This document shows positions 35,788-44,927 of a DNA stretch of 64,000 nucleotides, piece after piece. The stretch covers positions 620,001 to 684,000 of the forward strand of contig NZ_LKKK01000002.1 in NCBI RefSeq assembly GCF_001446935.1, written 5' to 3'. The position numbers and the translations under genes are program-made. This DNA comes from Pseudomonas sp. TTU2014-080ASC (GTDB lineage Bacteria > Pseudomonadota > Gammaproteobacteria > Pseudomonadales > Pseudomonadaceae). Numbering within the stretch: the stretch's first letter is position 1; every line of letters begins with the position of its first letter. The notes below the pieces were generated by a model that was not told where the DNA came from, searched no databases, and saw only the letters and a list, made by a program, of their open reading frames with translations.

Positions 35788-35949
35788 GTGCCTGCTCTTC
35801 TTTACTATTGCTTAATTAATGGTCGTGAGCGGGATCGGCGCGTGGGGGCGCTATGGGAATGGCGGCATTCAGACTTCATAGCAGTAAGAAACCAGCAGCG
35901 GATGACGACTTCTTTGTGCCCGAGCTGTGTGAGCCGGAAGCTCTGCTGA
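35788..35949 (+). other. Possible leader ORF overlapping the fimS start
   Basis: A GTG at 35788 is preceded by a very good Shine-Dalgarno sequence (AAGGAGG, five bases away) and opens a 53-codon frame. The frame crosses the fimS ATG out of frame and ends at 35949. The peptide has no recognised features. The fimS ATG itself has only a G-run before it. Coupled translation or a leader role is possible; it may also be chance. Confidence 0.3.
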
Positions 35950-36941
35950 GCATGCTCCTGTTGGCGGAGTTGTTGGTGCTGGTGCTGGTGCTGTCGGAGC
36001 CGATGCGACCTGGTTTTGACTGGGTGAAGCTGGCGCTGACATCGCTGTTTGTGCAATGGAACGTCTTACTTTCGGCCGCCACGCTGTGCCGGTTGCGCCC
36101 TTTACTGGCCCAGTTGCCCGCGCCTGTAGCCGGTGGTTTGTGTTGTGCGATTGTGGTTGCGCTGTGTCTGGGGTGTACGGCGGTCGCGGACTATTTTGAG
36201 CTGGGCGGGCCGTTGCCGCACCCGGGCGAGGTCAATCTCTATCTGCGTCATGGCTTGATCAGCCTGATCATGTCAGCACTGTTGCTGCGCTACTTCTATT
36301 TGCAGAGTCAATGGCGCAAGCAGAAACAGGCGGAACTCAACTCGCGTATCGAGGCCTTGCAGGCGCGAATCCGGCCACATTTTTTGTTTAACAGCCTGAA
36401 CAGTATTGCCAGCCTTGTAGTGGTCGACCCGCACAAGGCCGAGCAAGCTGTATTGGACCTTTCGGACTTGTTCCGTGCCAGTTTGGCCAAGCCCGGCAGC
36501 CTGGTGGCGTGGCGTGAGGAAGTTGAACTGGCGCAACGTTATTTATCAATTGAGCGCTATCGTCTTGGAGAGCGTCTACAGTTGCAGTGGGAGATCGGCG
36601 AAGTGCCGGATGATCTGCCCATACCGCAATTGACCTTGCAGCCTTTACTGGAAAACGCAGTTGTTTATGGCATTCAGCCCCGGGTTGAGGGTGGACTGGT
36701 CAAAGTGGAGGGGCATTATCAGGGCGGAGAGCTGCATCTGTGCGTCAGCAGTCCGTACGAACAGGAGCAGCAGGTACAACCTTCGCGGGGAACCCGGCAG
36801 GCGTTAAAAAATATTGAGGCGCGATTGGTGGCACTTTTTGGAACAAAGGCCAGTCTTAGCGTAGAGCGCCGTGAAGGTCGCCATTTCACCTGTCTACGCT
36901 ATCCTTGTGCAAGAACAAAGCAGGAAGCCCGTGCACTATGA
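35853..36941 (+). CDS. fimS: FimS (AlgZ) sensor kinase of the LytS/YehU type
   Basis: This 362-residue protein has about six membrane helices in the first 150 residues, then a His_kinase domain with H176 in RIRPHFLFNSLNS. The N-box-like LLENAVVYGI is present, but the usual DNG G1 box is replaced by VSSPYEQ, a known oddity of FimS. With AlgR it controls twitching motility and alginate genes in P. aeruginosa. The start is ATG 35853 (or 35859). The stop overlaps algR (ATGA). Confidence 0.92.
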   Translation: MGMAAFRLHSSKKPAADDDFFVPELCEPEALLSMLLLAELLVLVLVLSEPMRPGFDWVKLALTSLFVQWNVLLSAATLCRLRPLLAQLPAPVAGGLCCAIVVALCLGCTAVADYFELGGPLPHPGEVNLYLRHGLISLIMSALLLRYFYLQSQWRKQKQAELNSRIEALQARIRPHFLFNSLNSIASLVVVDPHKAEQAVLDLSDLFRASLAKPGSLVAWREEVELAQRYLSIERYRLGERLQLQWEIGEVPDDLPIPQLTLQPLLENAVVYGIQPRVEGGLVKVEGHYQGGELHLCVSSPYEQEQQVQPSRGTRQALKNIEARLVALFGTKASLSVERREGRHFTCLRYPCARTKQEARAL

Positions 36942-37681
36942 ATGTCCTGATTGTCGATGATGAACCGTTAGCGCGTGAGCGATTGAGCCGCATGGTCGGC
37001 GAAATCAATGGTTATCGCGTGCTTGAGCCCGCTGCAAGCAATGGCGAAGAGGCCTTGAGCCTGATCGACAGCTTGAAGCCGGATGTAGTGCTTTTGGATA
37101 TCCGCATGCCTGGCCTGGATGGCCTGCAGGTTGCGGCGAAACTGTGTGAGCGCGAAGCGCCCCCGGCAGTGATTTTCTGTACGGCCTATGACGAGTTTGC
37201 CGTGGAAGCCTTTCAGGTGAGCGCGGTGGGGTATCTGGTCAAGCCGGTACGGCCGGAGAGTCTCGCAGAGGCGCTAAAGAAAGCTGAGCGGCCCAATCGG
37301 GTTCAGCTTGCGGCGTTAACCCGTCCCGCTGCAAGCGGAGGTGTGCCACGCAGTCATATCAGCGCCCGTACCCGTAAAGGTATTGAGCTGATCCCGCTGG
37401 AGCAGGTCATCTACTTTATTGCGGATCACAAGTACGTCACCCTGCGTCACACCGGCGGTGAAGTGCTTCTGGACGAGCCGCTGAAGGCGCTTGAAGATGA
37501 ATTCGGCGAGCGTTTTGTGCGGATTCACCGCAATGCGCTGGTGGCCCGGGAGCGTATCGAGCGTCTGCAGCGTACGCCACTCGGGCATTTCCAGCTGTAC
37601 CTCAAAGGCATGAACGATGAGGCCTTGGTTGTCAGTCGTCGTCATGTCGCCGGGGTGCGCAAACTGATGCAGTCGCTGTAA
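36938..37681 (+). CDS. algR: Response regulator AlgR
   Basis: This 247-residue regulator has an N-terminal receiver with D7/D8 and phospho-acceptor D54 (VVLLDIRMPG), and a C-terminal LytTR DNA-binding domain (YFIADHKYVTLRHTGGEVLL...FVRIHRNALVARERIERL). In P. aeruginosa it binds CCGTTCGTC-type sites at algD and other promoters. The ATG overlaps the fimS stop. A CCGTTCGTC sequence occurs upstream of algQ in this window. Confidence 0.95.
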   Translation: MNVLIVDDEPLARERLSRMVGEINGYRVLEPAASNGEEALSLIDSLKPDVVLLDIRMPGLDGLQVAAKLCEREAPPAVIFCTAYDEFAVEAFQVSAVGYLVKPVRPESLAEALKKAERPNRVQLAALTRPAASGGVPRSHISARTRKGIELIPLEQVIYFIADHKYVTLRHTGGEVLLDEPLKALEDEFGERFVRIHRNALVARERIERLQRTPLGHFQLYLKGMNDEALVVSRRHVAGVRKLMQSL

Positions 37682-37813
37682 GTCGTTTTTGGGTCACGGC
37701 TCTGATGCCACCTGTTTTCCAGCCATTAGGCTGGCAGCAGGATGGCGGTCAGGGCAGGCCTGATTGCGGCTAGCCTGTTATCATCCGTGGCAGTTTGTTT
37801 TCTGGAATTGCCC

Positions 37814-38752
37814 ATGTCTCGTGAAATCCGCATCGCAACCCGCAAAAGTGCGCTTGCTCTCTGGCAGGCTGAACACGTCAAAGCGCGCCTGGAACAGGCT
37901 CATCCGGGCCTGAGCGTTACTCTGGTTCCCATGGTCAGCCGCGGCGATAAGCTGCTGGATGCGCCGTTGGCAAAAATTGGTGGAAAAGGCCTGTTCGTTA
38001 AAGAACTGGAAACAGCCATGCTGGAAAACGAGGCCGACATCGCTGTGCATTCGATGAAGGATGTGCCGATGGATTTTCCTGAGGGACTGGGGCTTTATTG
38101 CATCTGCGAACGCGAAGACCCGCGTGATGCTTTCGTTTCCAACACCTATCAAAGCCTTGATGAGTTGCCTGCTGGCAGCATCGTCGGCACGTCCAGTTTG
38201 CGTCGTCAGGCACAGCTGCTGGCGCGCCGCCCAGATCTGACCATCCACTTTCTGCGCGGCAACGTGAATACCCGTCTGGCCAAGTTAGATGCGGGGGAAT
38301 ATGACGCGATTATTCTGGCGGCAGCCGGTTTGATCCGCTTGGGCTTCGAATCCCGAATCCGCTCTTCAATCAGTGTTGAAGACAGCCTGCCAGCTGGAGG
38401 CCAGGGCGCAGTTGGTATTGAGTGCCGTACTGCGGATACTGAGATTCATGCGCTGTTGGCTCCGCTGCATCACCGTGAGACGGCTCTGCGCGTCACGGCT
38501 GAGCGTGCCCTGAACAAGCACCTCAATGGTGGTTGTCAGGTGCCAATTGCCTGTTATGCCGTGCTGGAGAATGAGCAGTTGTGGCTGCGTGGTTTGGTCG
38601 GTCAGCCGGATGGCTCGCAGCTATTGCGTGCTGAGCAGCGCGCCGTTGCGACAGATGCTGAGCAGTTGGGGATTAGTGTGGCTGAGGCGCTGCTGGCACA
38701 GGGTGCCGGGCAAATCCTGCAAGCTGTTTATGGCGAGGCAGCGCGCGAGTGA
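37814..38752 (+). CDS. hemC: Hydroxymethylbilane synthase
   Basis: This 312-residue enzyme polymerises four porphobilinogens. The dipyrromethane cofactor attaches to C241 ([12 protein letters not shown]), and D83 (VHSMKDVP) is the catalytic Asp. The start is set at the ATG beginning [10 protein letters not shown], the usual family start, which leaves a 132-bp gap after algR. The stop overlaps hemD (GTGA). Confidence 0.96.
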   Translation: MSREIRIATRKSALALWQAEHVKARLEQAHPGLSVTLVPMVSRGDKLLDAPLAKIGGKGLFVKELETAMLENEADIAVHSMKDVPMDFPEGLGLYCICEREDPRDAFVSNTYQSLDELPAGSIVGTSSLRRQAQLLARRPDLTIHFLRGNVNTRLAKLDAGEYDAIILAAAGLIRLGFESRIRSSISVEDSLPAGGQGAVGIECRTADTEIHALLAPLHHRETALRVTAERALNKHLNGGCQVPIACYAVLENEQLWLRGLVGQPDGSQLLRAEQRAVATDAEQLGISVAEALLAQGAGQILQAVYGEAARE

Positions 38753-39522
38753 ATGGCTGGCGCTTGCTGCTGACCCGTCCGGCACAAGACTCTGCTGAGC
38801 TGGCGCAGACCCTGGCGTTGCAGGGGATTTACAGTAGCAGCCTGCCGCTATTGTCGATTGAGCCGCTGGCCGCACTTGAAGAACAACGCCACTTGCTGGC
38901 CGGTCTGGACGGTTATGCGGCAGTGATCGTGGTGAGCAAGCCCGCAGCAACGCTGGGGCTTGAATTGATCCGGCAGTGCTTGTCGGAAGTGCCAGCCGGA
39001 CCTGTCTGGTTCACCGTTGGTGCTGCTACAGCAAGAATTCTGTCAGCCCAGCAGTTGCCAGTGCATTATCCCGCGCAAGGGGACGACAGCGAGGCGTTGC
39101 TGGCGTTGCCGCAGTTGCAGCAGGTTGTGGCCAGTCGCCCGAATCCGCGTGTTTTGATCATGCGTGGTGACACCGGGCGTGACTGGTTAGCAGAGACGCT
39201 GCGCAGTCAGGGCGTGCATGTGGATTACCTGCCGTTGTATCGTCGGGTTTTGCCGGTTTATGCGCCGGGCGAGTTAGCCCGACGAGTGCGTGAAGAGTCA
39301 CTCAATGGGCTGGTTGTCAGCAGCGGGCAGGGTTTTACTCACCTGTGCGAGCTGGCGGCTGAAGCATGGCCTGAGTTGTCTCAGCTAACCTTGTTTGTAC
39401 CGAGCCCGCGGGTCGCCGCTATGGCGAAATCTGCCGGTGCTCACCGTGTAGTGGATTGTCGTGGTGCCAGCGCCACGGCTTTGCTGGCAGCGCTGCAAAC
39501 GCAGGCTGCCGCCGATCTCTGA
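38749..39522 (+). CDS. hemD: Uroporphyrinogen-III synthase
   Basis: This 257-residue HemD begins with a GTG that overlaps the hemC stop codon. The family features [12 protein letters not shown] at the start, a middle FTVGAATA and a C-terminal [10 protein letters not shown] region are present. The family is poorly conserved, but position in hemC-hemD-hemX-hemY fixes the identity. Confidence 0.93.
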   Translation: MNGWRLLLTRPAQDSAELAQTLALQGIYSSSLPLLSIEPLAALEEQRHLLAGLDGYAAVIVVSKPAATLGLELIRQCLSEVPAGPVWFTVGAATARILSAQQLPVHYPAQGDDSEALLALPQLQQVVASRPNPRVLIMRGDTGRDWLAETLRSQGVHVDYLPLYRRVLPVYAPGELARRVREESLNGLVVSSGQGFTHLCELAAEAWPELSQLTLFVPSPRVAAMAKSAGAHRVVDCRGASATALLAALQTQAAADL

Positions 39523-39538
39523 TGTAAAGGATGAACTC

Positions 39539-40720
39539 GTGAGCGAAGCAAGCACCCCGAAAGAGCAGTCCCTGGAACAACCTGTGGTTGAACAGGTCAC
39601 GACTCCCGAACCCGTTGCTGCAAAGCCCGCCGCAAGTGGCAAAGGACTTGCCGCCATGGCGCTGTTGATTGCCCTTGGCGGAGCAGCTGCAGGCGGATGG
39701 AGTGCCTGGCAGACCTATCAGGGCGGTACCCACACGCAACAGCAGCTGTCCCAGATTGGAGAAGTTCAGGCTCAGCTTTCAACCCTGAGTCAGAGTGTTC
39801 AGGGGGCCGAGCAGCAGCGTCAGACCTTGCAGCAGCGTCTTGATCAGTTGCCTTCAAGCGCTGAACTGGAAACCCAGCGGCGGTTGGTGAGTCGTTTGCA
39901 AGGCGATCAACAGTTGCTCAATGAGCGCCTTGAAACCGTTCTGGGGGCCAGCCGTCAGGAGTGGCGAATTGCTGAGGCTGAGCACCTGCTGCGCCTGGCC
40001 AGTTTGCGCCTCTCCGCGTTGCAGGACATTCCCAGTGCAACAGCGTTGGTAAAGGCTGCTGACGACATCATCACTGAGCTGGATGATCCGGCCGCGTATG
40101 CCGCGCGGGAGCAATTGGCGAAAAGCCTGGTGGCTCTGCGTTCAACCCATAATCCAGATCGTCTGGGGCTGTTCCTGCAGATCAGTGCCCTGCGCGAGCA
40201 GGCCGCCCAGTTGAATGCGCTGGCTCCGGTGTTTGACGGTGAAGGTGGCGCATTGCGTGAATGGGCACAGGAGCCTGGCGGCGAGCAGCAATGGTGGCAG
40301 CGTGCGCTGGAAACCCTGTCCGAGTACTTCCGTCTTGATTTTGATGCTGATCGCAACATCAAGCCGATGCTGGCCGGGCAGGAGTTGGGGCAGGTGCGAT
40401 TGGCTCTGAACCTGGCACTGGAGCAGGCACAGTGGGGCGCTTTGCATGGACAGGCCGGAGTTTTCCGCCAGGCAATGGATCAGGCACGTGGCACGCTGGA
40501 TACCTATTTCGATGCGGATCACCCTAACAGCCGTACGCTGCGCACGCAGATTGTCGAACTGTCGCAGCGCCCTATTGAGGTCTCGGCTCCTGATCTGACG
40601 CCGGCCCTGAATGCTGTTCAGGCCTATATCGAAGCCAAGCTGAGCGCTCGTGCTCAGGCAATTGCGCCTGCTGTCAGCGCGCCTGAACAAGCGGCTCCTG
40701 AGCAGCAGGAGGCACAGTAA
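39539..40720 (+). CDS. hemX: HemX, membrane protein of the hem operon
   Basis: This 393-residue protein has one membrane helix (about 38-60; AAMALLIALGGAAAGGWSAW) preceded by a short cytoplasmic tail. A periplasmic coiled-coil region (QQLSQIGEVQAQLSTLSQSV...) and the HemX-type domain with WRIAEAEHLLRLASLRLSALQD follow. The GTG start at 39539 has AAGGA upstream. Its exact role in heme synthesis is not clear. Its stop overlaps the hemY ATG (TAATG). Confidence 0.9.
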   Translation: MSEASTPKEQSLEQPVVEQVTTPEPVAAKPAASGKGLAAMALLIALGGAAAGGWSAWQTYQGGTHTQQQLSQIGEVQAQLSTLSQSVQGAEQQRQTLQQRLDQLPSSAELETQRRLVSRLQGDQQLLNERLETVLGASRQEWRIAEAEHLLRLASLRLSALQDIPSATALVKAADDIITELDDPAAYAAREQLAKSLVALRSTHNPDRLGLFLQISALREQAAQLNALAPVFDGEGGALREWAQEPGGEQQWWQRALETLSEYFRLDFDADRNIKPMLAGQELGQVRLALNLALEQAQWGALHGQAGVFRQAMDQARGTLDTYFDADHPNSRTLRTQIVELSQRPIEVSAPDLTPALNAVQAYIEAKLSARAQAIAPAVSAPEQAAPEQQEAQ

Positions 40721-41970
40721 TGAAACGATTGCTGTGGGTCCTGCTGGCGCTGTTGGTTATTACCGCTGTGGCGAGTCTGCTGATGTTTGGCGTGCCTGTC
40801 GCTGGCCAAAAAGGTTATGTACTGATTGCTTTTGAAAGCTTTCGCTATGAGTCGACCCTGTGGAGCTTTGTGCTCCTGCTGCTGGGAATCTGGCTGCTGG
40901 TTTACGTGGTTCGTCTGAGCCTGCGTGTGCTGATTGCCTCGGGGGGGCTGGTCAACCCCTGGTCGCGCTTACACAACAACCGACGGGCGCGTATTGCAGC
41001 CCGTCGTGGTTACGTTGAGCTGGTTGAGGGGCACTATCCTTCTGCCCTTCGCCATCTTAAACGTGCGGCTAAAACCGGTGATGAGCCGTTGGCGTACTAC
41101 TTGGGCGCAGCCAGGGCAGCACACAATCTGGGGCGCCATGAAGAGTCGGATGAATTGCTCGAAACGGCGCTGAATCAGCATCCTCAGGCCGAGCTGGCAA
41201 TTGCCCTGCAACATGCAGAAATGCAGCAGGAGCGTGGGGAGTCTGGACAGGCCTTGGAAACCTTGCAGGCCATGCAGTCGCGTTTCCCCCACCATCAGCA
41301 GGTGTTGCGGCAACTCAAACAGGTCTATCTGCAACGTGAGGACTGGTCCGGTTTGGTCGGCCTGTTGCCTGAGTTGAGCAAAGCCAGTGTGCTGGGCAGC
41401 GCGGAGCTGGGTGTGCTTGAGCAGATGGCTTGGCGTGGGCGTTTGCTGCAAAGCGTTGAGCATGCTGCTGGTACAGCGGAGTCCACGCCAAAAGCCCTGC
41501 AAGAGGTGTGGAATGCCATGCCTTCTACGCTGCACAAAAGCCCAGAGATTCTTGCTGTTTATGCCGATCAATTGCGTAAAGCGGGCGCAGATGCACAGGC
41601 AGAGGAGTTGTTGCGTCATGCCATGAAGCAGCACTACGACACCACATTGGCGCGGATGTACGGTCTGCTACAAGGCAGTGATACGGGCAAGCAGCTGAAG
41701 ACAGCGGAGGGTTGGCTTAAGGAGCATCCCGAAGACGCCGGCTTACTTCTGACCCTGGGGCGTTTGTGTCTGCGCAATCAGTTGTGGGGAAAGGCGCGGG
41801 ATTATCTGGAGTCGAGCCTGCGCTTTCAGCGTCATCCTGAAACCTGTGCGGAGCTGGCTCAGCTGTTAGCGCAGCAGGGCGAGCTGGAAAGAAGTAATGA
41901 GTTGTATCAGGAAGGGCTGGGGCTAATTGATGCTCGGTTGTCACAGCAGCTGGTCGTTGCTGCCCCCTGA
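40720..41970 (+). CDS. hemY: HemY-type TPR membrane protein
   Basis: This 416-residue protein of the enterobacterial/pseudomonad HemY family is not a protoporphyrinogen oxidase. Two N-terminal membrane helices (about 5-25 and 43-64) and the HemY_N domain are followed by TPR-like helical repeats to the C-terminus. It is the last gene of the hemCDXY operon. Confidence 0.9.
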   Translation: MKRLLWVLLALLVITAVASLLMFGVPVAGQKGYVLIAFESFRYESTLWSFVLLLLGIWLLVYVVRLSLRVLIASGGLVNPWSRLHNNRRARIAARRGYVELVEGHYPSALRHLKRAAKTGDEPLAYYLGAARAAHNLGRHEESDELLETALNQHPQAELAIALQHAEMQQERGESGQALETLQAMQSRFPHHQQVLRQLKQVYLQREDWSGLVGLLPELSKASVLGSAELGVLEQMAWRGRLLQSVEHAAGTAESTPKALQEVWNAMPSTLHKSPEILAVYADQLRKAGADAQAEELLRHAMKQHYDTTLARMYGLLQGSDTGKQLKTAEGWLKEHPEDAGLLLTLGRLCLRNQLWGKARDYLESSLRFQRHPETCAELAQLLAQQGELERSNELYQEGLGLIDARLSQQLVVAAP

Positions 41971-42404
41971 TTTTCCAAACTGCTAGCGAATCGGCACAGT
42001 CTATGTGTGCCGGTTCGCAGTCATCAAACTAGCGGCTCCGTTCGTCGGCATTTTCCGGCTTCTCCGGCGTTTAGCCCCTGTAAACGCTGCGATGTGGAAG
42101 GTTTTTATTTGCTGTCGGTCGACTGTATTTCCATTCACTTACCGTTGATCTAGAGCTGTAGAAACCTCTACTGCCCTCATAGCAAGTGCTTGTTAGGTTA
42201 TGGGATACGCGTGCTTTATGTTTCAAACGGTCGTATGAATTTAGGCTTGGGCTGATATTGATGCTGGCATGCACCAAGCCTACTCTCGGGTTGGCTTACA
42301 TTGAAAAACCGCATAGACGCGCGGGGACGGGCCCTTGATCATCAGTGGTATTTAACGTGCCACGAGTAAGTGCCTGAGAAACATAAAGGGAGAGGTGCAG
42401 CACT
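41971..42404. other. hemY-algQ intergenic region with a candidate AlgR site
   Basis: This 434-bp region has no convincing gene. In P. aeruginosa, as I recall, dsbH lies here; it is absent. The region carries CCGTTCGTC (42038-42046), an exact copy of the core AlgR recognition sequence, about 360 bp before algQ. The right half is AT-richer. The algQ promoter must be here, but I cannot define it. Confidence 0.45.
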
Positions 42405-42878
42405 ATGCTTGAGAGATGTCGCAACGCTCAGGAGCGCTGGGGTGGTGTCAGCAAGATCATCGACCGCTGGTTGGGTGAGCGTAAAGAACTGATCAGCGCT
42501 TACGTGGATATCAGTGGCTCGGGGCGTGAGCTCAGTTGCAATGATCAGCAGCTTCAGCGCTTCTGCGAAGTGCTCGTTGATTACGTATCCGCAGGGCATT
42601 TTGGGGTGTACGAACAACTGACCAACGAGGCGAAGGCGTTTGGGGACCTGCGCGGTCTTGAACTGGCCAAGCAAATCTACCCGCGCTTGCAGGCCATTAC
42701 CGAAGCATCTCTCGCGTTCAATGACCTTTGCGATAACGGCGACTGCCGTGATGCCAGCTGTCTCAGCGATGAACTGAAGCGCCTTGGGCAGTTGCTGCGC
42801 GAGCGTTTTGAATTGGAAGACTGCCTGATCGAAGTGCTGCATAACGATCACAAAAATCACGCTGTGGCAGCCGTTTAA
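42405..42878 (+). CDS. algQ: AlgQ/Rsd, anti-sigma-70 regulator
   Basis: This 157-residue all-helical protein of the Rsd/AlgQ family has the start [23 protein letters not shown] and a C-terminal [13 protein letters not shown] region. AlgQ binds region 4 of the vegetative sigma factor and modulates alginate and stationary-phase genes. It follows the hem operon after 434 bp and converges on an FKBP gene. Confidence 0.93.
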   Translation: MLERCRNAQERWGGVSKIIDRWLGERKELISAYVDISGSGRELSCNDQQLQRFCEVLVDYVSAGHFGVYEQLTNEAKAFGDLRGLELAKQIYPRLQAITEASLAFNDLCDNGDCRDASCLSDELKRLGQLLRERFELEDCLIEVLHNDHKNHAVAAV

Positions 42879-42887
42879 AATCCTGCT

Positions 42888-43532
42888 TCAGTCTCTGGTG
42901 TCGATCAGCTCCAGGTCGAACACCAGAGGCGTGTAGGGCTCAATCACATCACCCGCACCTTCTTCGCCATAGGCCAGCGCTGACGGAATAATGATTTTCC
43001 AGTGCGAGCCAACCGGCATCTGAATCAGCACCTTCTGCCAGCCTGCGATGACACTTTCCAAGCTGAACCATTGTGGCGTTTGTGTTTCATCGAACTGACT
43101 GCCGTCAGGCAGCAGGCCAATGTAGCGCACTCGTACTTTGCTGTTGGGCGATGGTTTGGGACCGTTACCGGTGCGCAATTGCCAGAGCAAGATTCCATCA
43201 GACAGTACGGTTACGCCGGGTCTGCCTTTTTCCAGGGCGAGAAAGCGGCGCTCGGCTGCTTGCGCTAGATCTATTTGGAGTGACGGCTGTGCCAGGCTGG
43301 CTTCATGCTCATTGAGAAGGGCTTCGATGCGGTTGCGACTCAACGCCAGAGGCTCATTTTCATACGCTTGACGTAAACCCTCGATGAGGGCGTTAAGCTC
43401 CAGTCCGGGGACCTCATCACGCAGGCGATCGCCCAGTTTTACACCTAAGCTGTATGCCAGATCGTGCGAATTTTCAGTGCCTTGCGCCAAGGGCGTCAGC
43501 AGGCAAAGAAACAGCATATAAATACGTGGCAT
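42888..43532 (-). CDS. FKBP-type peptidyl-prolyl isomerase, periplasmic
   Basis: This 214-residue protein has a signal peptide (about 18 residues, ending near AQG), an FkpA-like N-terminal helical domain (YSLGVKLGDRLRDEVPGLELNAL) and an FKBP domain (VRVRYIGLLPDGSQFDETQTP, AGWQKVLIQMPVGSHWKIIIPSALAYG with a short loop). It should catalyse proline isomerisation or act as a periplasmic chaperone. It is divergent from algP. Confidence 0.9.
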   Translation of the reverse strand: MPRIYMLFLCLLTPLAQGTENSHDLAYSLGVKLGDRLRDEVPGLELNALIEGLRQAYENEPLALSRNRIEALLNEHEASLAQPSLQIDLAQAAERRFLALEKGRPGVTVLSDGILLWQLRTGNGPKPSPNSKVRVRYIGLLPDGSQFDETQTPQWFSLESVIAGWQKVLIQMPVGSHWKIIIPSALAYGEEGAGDVIEPYTPLVFDLELIDTRD

Positions 43533-43658
43533 GGAGGTTCTCCGTCTGAAGTTGCGGCGATTATGCCAGTCAGGCGGACAAGCTCAATGCATGAGGTGGA
43601 AAGGGAGGGGGAAGGCGGTCTAGTATGGACGCCATCTTCACACGCCCGGAGGCGAGCC

Positions 43659-44927
43659 ATGTCGTCAGTCAAAAACGCAAAGAAGAAGTCTGTGAGCACA
43701 CCACTGCATCTGTTACAGCAACTTTCCAGTAGCCTCCTCGAGCATCTTGAAGATGCTTGCAGCCGTGCACTGGTAGATGCAGAAAAACTGCTAACCAAAC
43801 TGGAAAAGCAGCGCGGTAAAGCACAGGAAAAACTGCACAAGGCCCGTACTAAAATTCAGGCTGCGGCCAGTGCCGGTAAGACTAAGGCTCAGGCTAAGGC
43901 TAAAGACGCCGCTGCTGAGCTGGAACAGCTGCTGGACACCCTCAAGGCTCGTCAGACTGAAACACGTGATTACATTGCAAGCCTCAAGCGTGATGCCCAA
44001 GAAAGCCTCAAGCTAGCCCAGGGGGTTGGCAAGGTGAAGGAAGCCGCAGCTAAAGCGCTGGATAACCGCAAACCAGCTGCTGCCAAAACTGCCGCCAAGC
44101 CAGCGGCTAAACCTGCTGTAGCCAAAGTTGCCGCCAAGCCAGCGGCTAAACCTGCTGTAGCCAAAGTTGCCGCCAAGCCAGCGGCTAAACCTGCTGTAGC
44201 CAAAGTTGCCGCCAAGCCAGCGGCTAAACCTGCTGTAGCCAAAGTTGCCGCCAAGCCAGCGGCTAAACCTGCTGCTGCCAAAGCTGCTGCCAAGCCAGCG
44301 GCTAAACCTGCTGCTGCAAAAGCTGCCGCCAAGCCAGCGGCTAAGCCTGCTGCTGCGAAAGCTGCTGCCAAGCCAGCGGCTAAACCTGCTGCTGCAAAAG
44401 CTGCTGCCAAGCCAGCGGCTAAACCTGCTGCTGCAAAAGCTGCCGCCAAGCCAGCGGCTAAACCTGCTGCTGCAAAAGCTGCCGCCAAGCCGGCCGCTAA
44501 GCCTGCTGTTGCCAAAACTGCTGCCAAGCCAGCGGCTAAACCTGCTGTTGCCAAAACTGCTGCCAAGCCAGCGGCTAAACCTGCTGCTGCCAAAGCTGCT
44601 GCCAAGCCGGCCGCTAAGCCTGCTGCTGCGAAAGCTGCTGCCAAGCCAGCGGCTAAACCAGCTGCAGCCAAAGTTGCCGCTAAGCCTGCTGTCGCCAAGC
44701 CAGCGGCTAAGTCTGCTGTTGCCAAAACTGCTGCCAAGCCAGCGGCTAAACCTGCTGCTGCCAAAGCGGTAGCTAAGCCAGCGGTCAAACCGGTAGCTGC
44801 AAAACCGGCGGCACCTGCAGCTGCGGCTAAACCTGTAGAAAACAAAGCGGTTGATGCTAAGCCCGCAGCTACCGAAGCTGTTGCACCGGTAACCAATAGC
44901 AGCACTGCACCTACTTCGGGTGTTTAA
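43659..44927 (+). CDS. algP: AlgP (AlgR3), histone H1-like repeat protein
   Basis: This 422-residue protein has two parts. Residues 1-130 form a helical, partly coiled-coil N-terminus (LLEHLEDACSRALVDAEKLL, KLEKQRGKAQEKLHKARTK). Residues about 140-390 are Lys/Ala/Pro-rich tandem repeats of 13 residues (consensus AAKPAAKPA-x-AK-x, about 15 units) resembling the eukaryotic H1 tail. In P. aeruginosa AlgP is a DNA-binding regulator of alginate synthesis. The ATG is at 43659 with GGAGG seven bases before it. Its last codons overlap the convergent TIGR02444 gene by four bases. Confidence 0.92.
   Translation: MSSVKNAKKKSVSTPLHLLQQLSSSLLEHLEDACSRALVDAEKLLTKLEKQRGKAQEKLHKARTKIQAAASAGKTKAQAKAKDAAAELEQLLDTLKARQTETRDYIASLKRDAQESLKLAQGVGKVKEAAAKALDNRKPAAAKTAAKPAAKPAVAKVAAKPAAKPAVAKVAAKPAAKPAVAKVAAKPAAKPAVAKVAAKPAAKPAAAKAAAKPAAKPAAAKAAAKPAAKPAAAKAAAKPAAKPAAAKAAAKPAAKPAAAKAAAKPAAKPAAAKAAAKPAAKPAVAKTAAKPAAKPAVAKTAAKPAAKPAAAKAAAKPAAKPAAAKAAAKPAAKPAAAKVAAKPAVAKPAAKSAVAKTAAKPAAKPAAAKAVAKPAVKPVAAKPAAPAAAAKPVENKAVDAKPAATEAVAPVTNSSTAPTSGV
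44095..44690 (+). repeat. 39-bp tandem repeat array in algP
   Basis: About fifteen in-frame copies of a 39-bp unit encode AAKPAAKPAxAKx. The first four copies (about 44092-44247) are nearly identical at the base level; later copies differ mainly in GCT/GCC/GCA wobble positions and in a Val/Ala switch. Copy-number change would keep the frame. Confidence 0.85.

Noticed and set aside
43970..44905. Long minus-strand frame opposite algP (311 residues, Ala/Gly/Leu-rich)
   Set aside because: It is the mirror of the KPAA repeat array; the composition follows from the repeat and there is no ribosome-binding site or family match.
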